Source: Xanthomonas sp. AM6 (GTDB lineage Bacteria > Pseudomonadota > Gammaproteobacteria > Xanthomonadales > Xanthomonadaceae). From it: a stretch of DNA of 64,000 nucleotides. A program made the position numbers and the translations under genes. The DNA is taken from assembly GCF_025665335.1 (NCBI RefSeq), contig NZ_CP106869.1:1080501-1144500 (forward strand), in the 5' to 3' direction. A model generated the notes under the pieces. It had not been told where the DNA came from, ran no database searches, and saw only the letters and a list, made by a program, of their open reading frames with translations. Below are positions 28,935-38,346 of the stretch, piece by piece (position 1 is the stretch's first letter; every line of letters starts with the position of its first letter).

Positions 28935-29704
28935 TGGCAAGAATCAACCTGCTGCCCTGGCGGGCGGAGCGGCGCAAGCAGCGCGAGCGCGAGTTCTACT
29001 CGATGCTGGGCTTGGCCGCATTGGCCGGGGTGCTGCTGGCGGCGCTGATCTGGTTCTACTACGACCGCCAGATCACCGGGCAGAACGAGCGCAACGCCTA
29101 TCTGCAGACCGAGATCGAGAAGGTCCAGGCGCAGAACAAGGAAATCGACAAGCTCGACGAGCAGAAGCGGCGCCTGCTGGCGCGCAAGCGCGTGATCGAG
29201 GAACTGCAGGCCAAGCGCTCGCAGATGGTGCACCTGTTCGACTCGCTGGTGCGCACCATCCCCGACGGCGTGGTGTTGACCGCGGTCAAGCAGGAAGGCG
29301 ACATCCTGACCCTGGAAGGACGCTCGCAATCCAACGCGCGGGTCAGCGCCTACATGCGCAACCTCGAAGGCTCGGGCTGGATGACCAATCCGGAGCTGTC
29401 GGTGATCGAGGCCAAGGCGCAGGACAAGGACGTCAAGGGGCCGATCGTCGACGCCAAGGCCTTGCCGTACGTGTTCACGCTGAAGGTCAAGCTGCCGGTG
29501 CCGGGCGACGCCGCCGAAGCGGTGCCGGGCACTGGTACGCCGGCGCCCGGCACGCCTGCCGCGCCGCCCGCAGCAGGAGCCCCCGCAACGCCGGCGCCCG
29601 CTGCCCCGTCCACGCCCGCTGCACCGACCGCACCCGCGACGCCGCCGGCCGCCCCGCCGGCCGCGCCTGCCGCCACGCCAGCGCAACAGGGACCGGCGTC
29701 ATGA
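28934..29704 (+). CDS. pilN: Type IV pilus inner-membrane protein PilN
   Basis: The 256-residue protein starts MARINLLPWRAERRKQRERE, the conserved tail that binds PilM. A TM span follows at about 24-44, then a coiled coil at about 50-95 and a ferredoxin-like periplasmic domain ending near residue 195. The last 60 residues are almost only Pro, Ala, Gly and Thr, a low-complexity tail longer than in most PilN proteins. It overlaps pilM by one base and pilO by four. Confidence 0.95.
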
Positions 29705-30375
29705 GCAAGAAAGTCAACCTGAAAGACCTGGACTTCAACAACATCGGCAACTGGCCGCAGCAGGCCAAGATCGGTTTCTGCGTGCTGCTCGCGCTGTTCA
29801 TCCTGATCCTGTCGTGGTTCCTGCTGATCAGCGACAAGCGCGACGAGCTGGGCTCGCTGGAGCAGAAGGAAACCGAGCTGCGCGCCTCGTTCGAGAAGGA
29901 GCAGAGCCGCGCGGTCAACCTGCAGCCGCTGAAGCAGCAACTGGCGCAGATGGAGCAGGTGCTGCAGCAGATGCTGCGGCAGCTGCCGAGCAGGACCGAG
30001 ATGCCGGACCTGATCATCGACATCTCGCAGACCGCGCTGTCCAGCGGCCTGGCCAACGAGCTGTTCCAGCCGGGGCCGGAGTCGCCGAAGGAGTTCTACG
30101 CGGAGAAGCCGATCGCGCTGCGCATGGTCGGCAGCTACCACCAGTTCGGCGCCTTCGTCAGTGGCGTGGCGTCGCTGCCGCGGGTGGTGATCCTGACCAT
30201 GCACGACATCAATCTCCAGCCCAAGGACAAGAGGGCCGGGATCACCACGCGCGGCGAGCTGGAACTGTCCGGCACGGTCAAGACCTATCGCTACCTGGAC
30301 GACAAGGAAATGGCGGACCAGGAGAAGGCGGCGGCCGCGGCGAAGAAGGCTTCCAAGCAAGGCGGTGGCGCATGA
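29701..30375 (+). CDS. pilO: Type IV pilus inner-membrane protein PilO
   Basis: A 224-residue partner of PilN. It has a short cytoplasmic start (MSKKVNLKDLDFNNIGNWPQ), a membrane span at about 23-43, a coiled coil at about 50-95 and a periplasmic alpha/beta domain with LRMVGSYHQFGAFVSGVASL. It ends in a Lys/Ala-rich tail. The start overlaps pilN in an ATGA and its stop overlaps pilP likewise, so all are translated together. Confidence 0.95.
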   Translation: MSKKVNLKDLDFNNIGNWPQQAKIGFCVLLALFILILSWFLLISDKRDELGSLEQKETELRASFEKEQSRAVNLQPLKQQLAQMEQVLQQMLRQLPSRTEMPDLIIDISQTALSSGLANELFQPGPESPKEFYAEKPIALRMVGSYHQFGAFVSGVASLPRVVILTMHDINLQPKDKRAGITTRGELELSGTVKTYRYLDDKEMADQEKAAAAAKKASKQGGGA

Positions 30376-30911
30376 AGCGGCGGACCAGGGCATTGCAGTG
30401 CTTGGCCGGGCTGGCGCTGGTGGCGTTGCTCGGCGGCTGTGGCCGCGACGTGACCAGCACGCCGGGCGATGCGCCGAACCTGGAGAACTGGGTGAAGGAA
30501 GTGCGCGCGCGGCCGGCGCAGCCGCTGGAGCCGTTGCCGGTGATGCAGCAGTTCGAGACCTTCGAATATGCGGCGCAGGGCCTGCGCGATCCCTTCAGCG
30601 ATGCCTGGACCAACCCGGACGGCAACAACGGCCTGCGCCCGGATCCGAACCGGCGCAAGGAACCGCTGGAGCAGTTCCCGCTGGACAGCCTGAACATGGT
30701 CGGCACGCTGGGCAACGGCGCGGGCCTGGTGGCACTGGTGATGGCGCCGGACAAGGTGACCTACCGGGTCCGGCCCGGCATCTACATGGGGCAGAGCGAT
30801 GGCCGCGTGACCGGGGTGCACGAGGATCGCATCGATTTGATTGAACTGGTGCCGGATGGCGCTGGCGGTTGGCTGGAACGTCCGGCCGCCGTGGCGCTGG
30901 ACGATCAATGA
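30372..30911 (+). CDS. pilP: Type IV pilus pilotin-like lipoprotein PilP
   Basis: A 179-residue lipoprotein with lipobox LLGGC at residues 19-23, followed by an extended region and the PilP beta-sandwich (LDSLNMVGTLGNGAGLVALV; YRVRPGIYMGQSDGRVTGVH). It links the PilNO inner-membrane complex to the PilQ secretin. Overlaps pilO by four bases. Confidence 0.95.
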   Translation: MKRRTRALQCLAGLALVALLGGCGRDVTSTPGDAPNLENWVKEVRARPAQPLEPLPVMQQFETFEYAAQGLRDPFSDAWTNPDGNNGLRPDPNRRKEPLEQFPLDSLNMVGTLGNGAGLVALVMAPDKVTYRVRPGIYMGQSDGRVTGVHEDRIDLIELVPDGAGGWLERPAAVALDDQ

Positions 30912-30931
30912 TTGATTATGGGGATAGCACG

Positions 30932-32836
30932 ATGACTTTTTCCAAAGCCCTGAGCCTGCGTCCCATCCGGCGCCACGCGACGGTGCGGCTATGCGCATTG
31001 GGGTTGGCGGCGATGCTGGGGAGCTCGGCCGTGATGGGTGCTGCGCTGGCGGCGACGCCGGCACCGGGTCCGGCGCTGGCCGCGCCGCAGGCGCCGGCCA
31101 AGCTCGCGGTGTCGAAGATCGATTTCAAGCGCGGCGACGGCGACGCGGGGCGGCTGATCCTGCACTTCAGCGGCGCCGGCGCCAGCCCCGACCTGCGCAC
31201 CCAGGGCAACACCGTTGTGGTCGACGTCGGCAACGCGTCGCTGCCGGCGGAGCTGCAGCGTCCGCTCAACGTCACCGATTTCGCCACGCCGGTACAGCGC
31301 ATCGACGCCAAGCCGTACGCCGGCGGCGCGCAGCTGGTGCTGAGCACCAACGGCGCGTTCGAGTCGCTGGCCTACCAGTCCGGCAACGAGTACGTGGTGG
31401 AGATCTCGCCGCGGACCTCGGCGCCGGCAGTGGGCGCGGTCAGCGCGGCCACGGTCAGCCAGGCGGCGGCGCAGGTCGCCGCGCGCGGCTACAGCGGCCG
31501 CCCGGTGACGTTCAACTTCCAGGACGTGCCGGTGCGCACCGTGCTGCAGCTGATCGCCGAGGAATCCAACCTCAACATCGTCGCCTCCGACACCGTGCAG
31601 GGCAACGTCACCCTGCGCCTGGTCAACGTGCCGTGGGACCAGGCGCTGGACATCGTGCTGCGCGCCAAGGGCCTGGACAAGCGCCGCGACGGCGCCGTGG
31701 TCTGGGTCGCGCCGCAGCAGGAACTGGCCAAGTTCGAGCAGGACAAGGAAGACGCGCGCATCGCGATCGAGAACCGCGAGGACCTGGCCACCGACTACAT
31801 CCAGATCAACTACCACAGCGCCAACACCATCTTCAAAGCGCTGACCGAGGCCAAGGGCATCGGTGGCGGTTCCGGTGGCGGCGGTGGCGGTGGTAGTGGT
31901 GGCAGCGGCCAGACCGACAACGGCTTCCTGTCGCCGCGCGGCCGCATCGTCGCCGACGAACGCACCAACACGCTGATGATCAGCGACATCCCGAAGAAGA
32001 TCGCGCAGATGCGCGAGCTGATCAACGTGATCGACCGTCCGGTCGACCAGGTGCTGATCGAGGGCCGCATCGTCATCGCCACCGACACCTTCGCCCGCGA
32101 CCTGGGCGCCAAGTTCGGCATCGGCGGCACCCATACCTACGGCGACAACACCGCCACCGTCGGCAGTGGCGCGACCGGCGGCGGCGCCGCGGCCACGCGC
32201 GGGCTCAATGTCGACCTCGGCGGCACCACCTTCACCAACGCGACGACGCTGCCGAGCCTGGCCTATACCCTGCTCGGATCGAACTTCAACCTGGACCTGG
32301 AGCTGTCGGCGCTGCAGGAAGAGGGCCGTGGCGAGGTGATCTCCAACCCGCGCATCGTGACCTCCAACCAGCGCGAGGCGGTGATCAAGCAGGGCAAGGA
32401 AATCGGCTACGTCACCATCACCGGCGGCACCGCCGGTACCGCGGCGACGCCGAACGTGCAGTTCAAGGAAGTGTTGCTGGAACTGAAGGTCACCCCGACC
32501 ATCACCGACGACAACCGCGTCTTCCTGAACATGAACGTGAAGAAGGACGAAGTCGACCAGTACCGCGTGCTCGAAGGCTACGGCACCATCCCGGAAATCA
32601 ACCGCCGCGAAATCAACACCGCGGTGCTGGTGGACGACGGCCAGACCGTGGTGATCGGCGGCGTGTACGAGTTCACCGACCGCAACAGCATTTCCAAGGT
32701 GCCGTTCCTGGGCGACATCCCGTTCCTGGGCAATCTGTTCAAGAAGCGCGGCCGCAGCAAGAGCAAGGCCGAGCTGCTGATCTTCGTGACCCCGAAGGTG
32801 ATGCGCGTGGCCAAGCGGGCGCCGGCCGCGGGCTGA
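30932..32836 (+). CDS. pilQ: Type IV pilus secretin PilQ
   Basis: The outer-membrane pore through which the pilus passes. The 634-residue protein has a signal peptide, an AMIN domain at about 65-165 (KLAVSKIDFKRGDGDAGRLI), an STN/N0 domain (VTFNFQDVPVRTVLQLIAEE), an N1 domain interrupted by a glycine/serine tract near residue 311, and the secretin core (GRGEVISNPRIVTSNQREAV; VPFLGDIPFLGNLFKKRGRS). The ATG at 30932 is used; an ATG at 30908 overlapping the pilP stop is also possible but gives an unusual leader. Confidence 0.95.
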   Translation: MTFSKALSLRPIRRHATVRLCALGLAAMLGSSAVMGAALAATPAPGPALAAPQAPAKLAVSKIDFKRGDGDAGRLILHFSGAGASPDLRTQGNTVVVDVGNASLPAELQRPLNVTDFATPVQRIDAKPYAGGAQLVLSTNGAFESLAYQSGNEYVVEISPRTSAPAVGAVSAATVSQAAAQVAARGYSGRPVTFNFQDVPVRTVLQLIAEESNLNIVASDTVQGNVTLRLVNVPWDQALDIVLRAKGLDKRRDGAVVWVAPQQELAKFEQDKEDARIAIENREDLATDYIQINYHSANTIFKALTEAKGIGGGSGGGGGGGSGGSGQTDNGFLSPRGRIVADERTNTLMISDIPKKIAQMRELINVIDRPVDQVLIEGRIVIATDTFARDLGAKFGIGGTHTYGDNTATVGSGATGGGAAATRGLNVDLGGTTFTNATTLPSLAYTLLGSNFNLDLELSALQEEGRGEVISNPRIVTSNQREAVIKQGKEIGYVTITGGTAGTAATPNVQFKEVLLELKVTPTITDDNRVFLNMNVKKDEVDQYRVLEGYGTIPEINRREINTAVLVDDGQTVVIGGVYEFTDRNSISKVPFLGDIPFLGNLFKKRGRSKSKAELLIFVTPKVMRVAKRAPAAG

Positions 32837-32868
32837 TCCAGGTCTGCTGAAGTACCGTTGCGCTGACG

Positions 32869-32905
32869 AGACGGGAGAGGCATTGGCTTCTCCCGTCTTC
32901 GTTTT
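32869..32905 (+). terminator. Terminator of the pil operon
   Basis: Stem AGACGGGAGA/TCTCCCGTCT with a 10-base loop followed by TCGTTTT, 32 bases after the pilQ stop. Confidence 0.85.
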
Positions 32906-32994
32906 GGGGCGGCGGATGAGGAAAATCTGAATTCGCGGCCGATTCCTGGCGCAGGGGCAGAACCATTTCACCGCCGATAGGTCAAACTCGGCGC

Positions 32995-34014
32995 ATGAAC
33001 ACCACGCCCTCGAGCTTCGATCCTTCTCCCGCCGCGTCCGAGCAGCAGCGTTTGCACGCGGCCTTCCTTGCCCTGCGCGACGGCCTGTCCGCGACCATCG
33101 TCGGCCAGTCCGCGCTGGTGGAGCGGCTGCTGATCGCGCTGCTCGCCGACGGCCATCTGCTGGTCGAAGGTGCGCCCGGTCTGGCCAAGACCACCGCGAT
33201 CCGCGCGCTGGCGGCGCGGCTGGAAGCGGAGTTCGCCCGCGTCCAGTTCACCCCCGACCTGCTGCCGGCCGACCTGACCGGGACCGAGGTGTGGCGGCCG
33301 CAGGAGAGCCGCTTCGAGTTCCTGCCCGGGCCGATCTTCCATCCCATCCTGCTCGCCGACGAGATCAACCGCGCGCCGGCGAAGGTGCAGTCGGCGCTGC
33401 TCGAGGCGATGGGCGAGCGCCAGGTCACCGTTGGCCGTCACACCTATGCGCTGCCGAAGCTGTTCCTGGTGATGGCGACGCAGAACCCGATCGAGCAGGA
33501 AGGCACCTTCCCGCTGCCGGAGGCGCAGCTGGACCGGTTCCTGATGCACGTGCGGATCGGCTATCCGGAAGCCGCCGCCGAAGCCGAGATCCTGCGCCTG
33601 GCGCGCGAGCGCGCCCGCGAGACCCTGGAGCACGGCGAGGCGGCGCCGCCGCGCCTGCCGCTGGAGGACGTGTTCGCCGCGCGGCGCGCGGTGCTGTCGC
33701 TGCACATGGCGCCGCCGCTGGAGCGCTATCTGATCGAACTGGTGCTGGCCTCGCGCGATGCCAGCGGCTACGACCCGGCGCTGGCGCGGCGCATCGCCTG
33801 GGGAGCCAGCCCGCGCGGCTCGATCGCGCTGGAGCGCTGCGCGCGCGCGCGCGCCTGGCTGGCGGGCCGCGACTTCGTGACCCCGGACGACGTGCGCGCG
33901 GTCGCGCCGGACGTGCTGCGCCATCGCGTGCTGCCCAGCTACGAGGCCACGGCCGAGGGCTGGGACGGCGATCGCCTGGTCGCCGCGCTGCTGGACAAGG
34001 TGCCGCCGCCTTGA
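32995..34014 (+). CDS. MoxR-family AAA+ ATPase
   Basis: A 339-residue AAA_3 ATPase with Walker A EGAPGLAKTT near residues 57-66, Walker B and sensor LLADEINRAPAKVQSALLEA near 118, and MATQNPIEQEGTFPLPEAQL. MoxR ATPases act as chaperones for partners with VWA domains, and two such partners are encoded downstream. It heads the MoxR-DUF58-DUF4381-BatA-BatB-BatD cluster. The 102 bases to the next gene hold nothing recognisable. Confidence 0.94.
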   Translation: MNTTPSSFDPSPAASEQQRLHAAFLALRDGLSATIVGQSALVERLLIALLADGHLLVEGAPGLAKTTAIRALAARLEAEFARVQFTPDLLPADLTGTEVWRPQESRFEFLPGPIFHPILLADEINRAPAKVQSALLEAMGERQVTVGRHTYALPKLFLVMATQNPIEQEGTFPLPEAQLDRFLMHVRIGYPEAAAEAEILRLARERARETLEHGEAAPPRLPLEDVFAARRAVLSLHMAPPLERYLIELVLASRDASGYDPALARRIAWGASPRGSIALERCARARAWLAGRDFVTPDDVRAVAPDVLRHRVLPSYEATAEGWDGDRLVAALLDKVPPP

Positions 34015-34116
34015 CCGAGCGGCAGCGCGAACGGGAACGGCGGCGGGGCCGGGCACGAGCGTGTCGCGCCGGCCTGCGCCGTGCCGGCGCCGCCGCGCCG
34101 CGGGCGAGGTAGCGCG

Positions 34117-35043
34117 ATGGCCGTGCAGACGATGCCGCCGCAGGCGCCACGCGCCGACGGCGTGCGCCCGACCCTGGCCGAGCTGGTGGCGCTGCGCGCG
34201 GCCGTGGCGCGGGTGCCGCCGCCGCGGCGCGGCCGTCACGGCCTCAGCGGCAGCGCGCCGGCGGCGCAGCGCGGCCGCGGCATGGAGTACGCCGAGTCGC
34301 GCGAGTACGTGGCCGGCGACGACGTGCGCCACATCGACTGGCGGCTCACCGCGCGCAGCGGCCGCACCCATACCAAGCTGTTCCAGGCCGAGCGCGAGCG
34401 GCTCAGCCTGATCGTGGCCGATACCGCGCCGACGCTGTATTTCGGCACCCGCGTGCGCTTCAAGTCGGTGCAGGCGGCACGCGCCGGCGCGGTCGCGGCC
34501 TGGACCGCGCAGCGCCAGGGCGACCGCCTGGCCGCGTTGCGCGGCAGCCGCAGCGAAGCACCGGTGCCGCCGGCGGCCGGACCGCGCGGCGCGTTGCGCG
34601 TGCTCGACGCGCTGGCGCGCTGGTATGCGCAGCCGCCGCAGGACGACGCCGGCCTCGGCGTGGCGCTGGAGCACGCGGCCAAGCTGCTGCGGCCGGGTTC
34701 GCGACTGGTGGTGCTGGCCGACCCGGGCAGCGCCAACGCGATTCCTGCGGCGCGCTGGGCCGGGCTGGCGCTGCACAACGACGTGGTACTGCTGTTGTTA
34801 GCCGACGCGCTGGAACTACAGCCGCCGCGCGCGGCGCTGCCGTTCTGGAGCGGCGGTCGCCGGGTGGAAGTCGATCTGCTGGCGGCGAGCGCGCACCAGC
34901 GCTGGCACGAACAGTTCGTCGCACCGCTGGAAACCCTGGCCGCCGAACTGCCCGGCCGCGGCGTGCAGGTGCGCGTGCTGCGCAGCGATGCGGCCAGCGA
35001 ATCCTGGCTGCTGCCGGCGCCGGGCGGGAGCGCGGCGCGATGA
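34117..35043 (+). CDS. DUF58 domain protein
   Basis: A 308-residue protein containing the DUF58 core with RGMEYAESREYVAGDDVRHI then DWRLTARSGRTHTKLFQAER, the invariant family block, and a VWA-like beta sheet (LVVLADPGSANAIPAARWAG). No membrane segment is seen. DUF58 proteins are regularly encoded between MoxR and BatA. The ATG at 34117 is preceded by GAGG at eight bases. Its stop overlaps the next start. Confidence 0.92.
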   Translation: MAVQTMPPQAPRADGVRPTLAELVALRAAVARVPPPRRGRHGLSGSAPAAQRGRGMEYAESREYVAGDDVRHIDWRLTARSGRTHTKLFQAERERLSLIVADTAPTLYFGTRVRFKSVQAARAGAVAAWTAQRQGDRLAALRGSRSEAPVPPAAGPRGALRVLDALARWYAQPPQDDAGLGVALEHAAKLLRPGSRLVVLADPGSANAIPAARWAGLALHNDVVLLLLADALELQPPRAALPFWSGGRRVEVDLLAASAHQRWHEQFVAPLETLAAELPGRGVQVRVLRSDAASESWLLPAPGGSAAR

Positions 35044-35489
35044 CCCCGCAACAGCTGCCGCTGCGCGACGTGCACCTGCCGCCGGCGCCGCCGTGGTGGC
35101 CGCCGGCACCGGGCTGGTGGCTGCTGGGCGCGGCGCTGCTGCTGGCGCTGGGCGTCGCGTTCGGCCTGTGGGCGTGGCGGCGCGCGCGGCTGCGCCGCTG
35201 GCAGCGCCAGTTCGACGCGGCGCTGGCCGGCGGCGATGCGCCGGCGCAGGTGGCGGCGGTATCGGAACTGCTGCGCCGCGCGGCGCGCCGCCGCGACCCC
35301 GCCGCCGCGGCCTTGCAGGGCGAGCCGTGGCTGCGCTTCCTCGACGGCGGCAAGCGCCAGGATTTCTCCGCCGGACCGGGCCGGGTGCTGCTCGACGGCG
35401 GCTATCGGCGCGCATTGGACCATGCGCACCTGCAGGCCTTGCTGCCGCTGGCGCGGCGCCGCTTCCTCGAGCTGATGGGCGGGCGCTGA
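35040..35489 (+). CDS. DUF4381 membrane protein
   Basis: A 149-residue single-span protein. LPLRDVHLPPAPPWWPPAPG leads into a TM at about residues 27-47 (WWLLGAALLLALGVAFGLWA). A cytoplasmic helical part follows with SELLRRAARRRDPAAAALQG and EPWLRFLDGG, typical of DUF4381. It sits in the usual slot between the DUF58 and BatA genes, overlapping the former by four bases. Confidence 0.9.
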   Translation: MTPQQLPLRDVHLPPAPPWWPPAPGWWLLGAALLLALGVAFGLWAWRRARLRRWQRQFDAALAGGDAPAQVAAVSELLRRAARRRDPAAAALQGEPWLRFLDGGKRQDFSAGPGRVLLDGGYRRALDHAHLQALLPLARRRFLELMGGR

Positions 35490-35491
35490 GC

Positions 35492-36523
35492 ATGGCGGCG
35501 GTCGGCATGTTCTCGCAGCATTGGCAGAGCCTCAGCGACCTGCTGGCCGGCTTCGCCTGGCCGTGGATGTGGCTGGCGATGCCGCTGCCGCTGCTGGCGC
35601 GGCTGCTGCTGCCGGCGCGGCGCGGCAGCGCGCCGGCCCTGCGCGTGCCGTACGGCGCGCAGTTGCAGGCGGTGGCAGCGGCGCCCGCGCGCGGCGGCCT
35701 GTGGCGCGTCGGCCTGTGGCTGGCATGGCTGGCTTGGTTCTGCCTGTGCGGCGCGGCGGCGCGGCCGCTGCAGTTGGGCGAGCCGATCGCGCCGCCGCAG
35801 CAGGCGCGGCAGCTGATGCTGGCGGTGGACCTGTCCGGCAGCATGAGCGAGCCGGACATGACCCTGGGCGGACGCGTGGTGGACCGGCTGACCGCGGCCA
35901 AGGCGGTGCTGGCCGACTTCCTCGACCGCCGCGACGGCGACCGCATCGGGCTGCTGGTGTTCGGCCAGCAGGCGTATGCGCTGACGCCGCTGACCGCCGA
36001 CTTGGCCACGGTGCGCGACCAGCTGCGCGACAGCGTGGTCGGCCTGGCCGGGCGCGAGACCGCGCTGGGCGATGCGATCGCGCTGTCGGTCAAGCGCCTG
36101 CGCGAACAGCCGCAGGGCGACCGGGTGCTGATCGTGCTGACCGACGGCGTCAACACCGCCGGCGTGCTGGAGCCGGCCAAGGCGGCAGAACTGGCCAAGG
36201 CCGAACACGTGCGCGTGTACACGATCGCCTTCGGCGGCGCCGGCGGCTATTCGCTGTTCGGCTTGCCGATTCCCGCCGGCGGCGGCGACGACCAGGTCGA
36301 CGAGGACACCTTGCGCAAGATCGCGCAGGACACCGGCGGCCGCTTCTTCCGCGCCCGCGACACCGACGAACTGGTCTCGATCTACGCCGAGCTGGAGCGG
36401 CTGGAACCGGTGCGTTCGGCCGGGCCGGCGGTGCGCCCGCGCATCGAGCGCTACGCCTGGCCGCTGGCGGCGGCGCTGCTGCTGGGACTGCTCTCCTTCG
36501 TGTGGCCATGGAGGCGGCAATGA
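35492..36523 (+). CDS. BatA-like VWA-domain membrane protein
   Basis: A 343-residue protein with two N-terminal TM segments (about 20-40 and 70-90), a VWA domain with an intact MIDAS motif DLSGS at residues 113-117 and LTDGVNTAG further on, and a C-terminal TM (WPLAAALLLGLLSFVWPW). The domain lies on the periplasmic side in this topology. It follows DUF4381 by two bases and overlaps the next gene in ATGA. Cluster role: Bat-type stress tolerance, known only loosely. Confidence 0.93.
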   Translation: MAAVGMFSQHWQSLSDLLAGFAWPWMWLAMPLPLLARLLLPARRGSAPALRVPYGAQLQAVAAAPARGGLWRVGLWLAWLAWFCLCGAAARPLQLGEPIAPPQQARQLMLAVDLSGSMSEPDMTLGGRVVDRLTAAKAVLADFLDRRDGDRIGLLVFGQQAYALTPLTADLATVRDQLRDSVVGLAGRETALGDAIALSVKRLREQPQGDRVLIVLTDGVNTAGVLEPAKAAELAKAEHVRVYTIAFGGAGGYSLFGLPIPAGGGDDQVDEDTLRKIAQDTGGRFFRARDTDELVSIYAELERLEPVRSAGPAVRPRIERYAWPLAAALLLGLLSFVWPWRRQ

Positions 36524-38346
36524 ACGCCGTGCTCGGGTTCCTGGACGCGCTGCACCTGCTGCGCCCGCAGTGGCTGTGGGCGCTGCTGTTGCTGCCGCTG
36601 CTGGGCTGGAGCTGGCTGCGCCGGCGCCGGCGCCGCAACGTGTGGCGGCGCGCGGTGGACGCGCACCTGCTGCCGCATCTGCTGGCGAAGGAAGACGGCC
36701 GGCGGTCGCTGTCCGGGCTGTGGCTGGCCGCGCTCGGCTACACGCTGGCGGTGCTGGCGCTGTCCGGGCCGAGCTGGCGCCAGGAACAGCAGCCGCTGTG
36801 GCAGTCGCGCACGCCGTTGGTGATCGCGCTGGACCTGTCGCCGCGGATCGAGGCCGGCGACCTGCCGCCCTCGCGGCTGCTGCAGGCGCGCGCCAAGCTG
36901 GCGGCGCTGCTGCGCGCGCGCGCCGGCGGCGAAGTCGCGCTGCTGGCCTACGCCGGCGAGCCCTACACCGTCGCGCCGCTGACCGACGACGCGGCCAACG
37001 TGGCCTTGTTCCTGGACGCGCTGTCGCCGCAGGTGATGCCGGTGCCCGGGCAGCGCAGCGACCTGGCCATCGACTGGGCGGCGCAGTTGCTGCGCCAGGC
37101 CGGTTTCACCCGCGGCGACATCCTGCTGCTCAGCGACCAGGCCGACGCGCAGGCGCAACAGGCCGCGGCGCGCGCGGCCGCGCAGGGTTACCGCGTGTCG
37201 GCACTGGGGCTGGGAACCGCGCAGGGCGCGGCGTATCGCGACGGCCAGGGCGGGGTCGGCCACGCGCAGCTGGATGCCGGTGCGCTGCGCGCGCTGGCCG
37301 CCGCCGGCAACGGCCGCTACGCCGCGCTGGCGCCCAACGATGCCGACCTGCGCGCGCTGGGCGTGCTGCAACCGGCGCAGCAGCAGGACGCGACGGCCGC
37401 CGGCGCGGACGGCGGCCGGGTCTGGCTGGACCAGGGCTACTGGCTGTTGCCGCCGCTGTTGCTGCTGGCGCTGTTCGCATTCCGCCGTCGCGGTGGCGCC
37501 GCGCTGCTGCTGGTGTTGCTGTTGCCGCTGGCGATGCCGCCGCCGGCGCATGCGGCGGCCGGCGGCGCGGACGGCGCCGCTGCCGGCGGCAACTGGTGGC
37601 GGCGTCCCGACCAGGTGCGCCAGCAGCGCCTGGACGCGGGCGTACAGGCCTATCGCAAGGGCGATTTCGCCGCCGCGCAGCAACAGTTCGAAGGCATCGA
37701 CAGCGACCAGGGCTGGTACAACCTGGGCAATGCGCTGGCCCGCCAGGGCCGCTACGACGAGGCGATCGACGCCTACGACAAGGCGCTGCAGCAGCATCCG
37801 CAGATGGCCGATGCCATCGCCAACCGCGCTGCCGTCGATGCCGCGCGCAAGCGCCAGTCCGGGCAGAACCCCTCCGGGCAGAACAAGCCCGGGCAGCAGG
37901 GCAAGCCGCAGCAGAACCAGAAGGGCCAGCCGCAGCCGGGCGCAGGCGGCGCGCCCAACAACGGCCAGGACCCGGCGCAGGCCAAGGCGCCGCCGCAGTC
38001 CGGTGCGCAGGGCCAGCCGGGGCAGAAGGACGGGCAGTCGCCGTCGCCGGCATCGCCGAAGGACGCACAGCCGCCGGCGCCGCCGAAGCCGGGCGATGCG
38101 CAGGCGCAGCAGCAGGCCGATGCGGCGCAACGCCAGCAGATGCAGCAGGCGATGGCGGCGCAGCAGGGCGCGGCGGGCAAGCAGGCGGCCGCGCGCGCCG
38201 CCGCGGCCGCGGCGGAAACCCCGCAGCAGCGCGAACAGCGCCAGGCGGTGGAGGCCTGGCTGCGGCGGGTGCCGGACGATCCGGGCAACCTGCTGCGCGC
38301 CAAATTCAAGCTCGAACACGAACGCAGGCAGCGGGAAGGACCATGA
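36520..38346 (+). CDS. BatB/BatC-like fused VWA-TPR membrane protein
   Basis: A 608-residue protein with two N-terminal TM spans (about 17-33 and 66-83), a VWA domain whose MIDAS reads DLSPR at residues 105-109, so the second serine is replaced by arginine, and TM segments near 310-350. A TPR pair follows (GWYNLGNALARQGRYDEAID), then a long Gln/Pro/Lys-rich tail at about 445-565, and LRRVPDDPGNLLRAKFKLEH at the end. The ATG at 36520 has GGAGG five bases upstream. The fusion joins what are separate BatB and BatC proteins in other bacteria. Confidence 0.92.
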   Translation: MNAVLGFLDALHLLRPQWLWALLLLPLLGWSWLRRRRRRNVWRRAVDAHLLPHLLAKEDGRRSLSGLWLAALGYTLAVLALSGPSWRQEQQPLWQSRTPLVIALDLSPRIEAGDLPPSRLLQARAKLAALLRARAGGEVALLAYAGEPYTVAPLTDDAANVALFLDALSPQVMPVPGQRSDLAIDWAAQLLRQAGFTRGDILLLSDQADAQAQQAAARAAAQGYRVSALGLGTAQGAAYRDGQGGVGHAQLDAGALRALAAAGNGRYAALAPNDADLRALGVLQPAQQQDATAAGADGGRVWLDQGYWLLPPLLLLALFAFRRRGGAALLLVLLLPLAMPPPAHAAAGGADGAAAGGNWWRRPDQVRQQRLDAGVQAYRKGDFAAAQQQFEGIDSDQGWYNLGNALARQGRYDEAIDAYDKALQQHPQMADAIANRAAVDAARKRQSGQNPSGQNKPGQQGKPQQNQKGQPQPGAGGAPNNGQDPAQAKAPPQSGAQGQPGQKDGQSPSPASPKDAQPPAPPKPGDAQAQQQADAAQRQQMQQAMAAQQGAAGKQAAARAAAAAAETPQQREQRQAVEAWLRRVPDDPGNLLRAKFKLEHERRQREGP

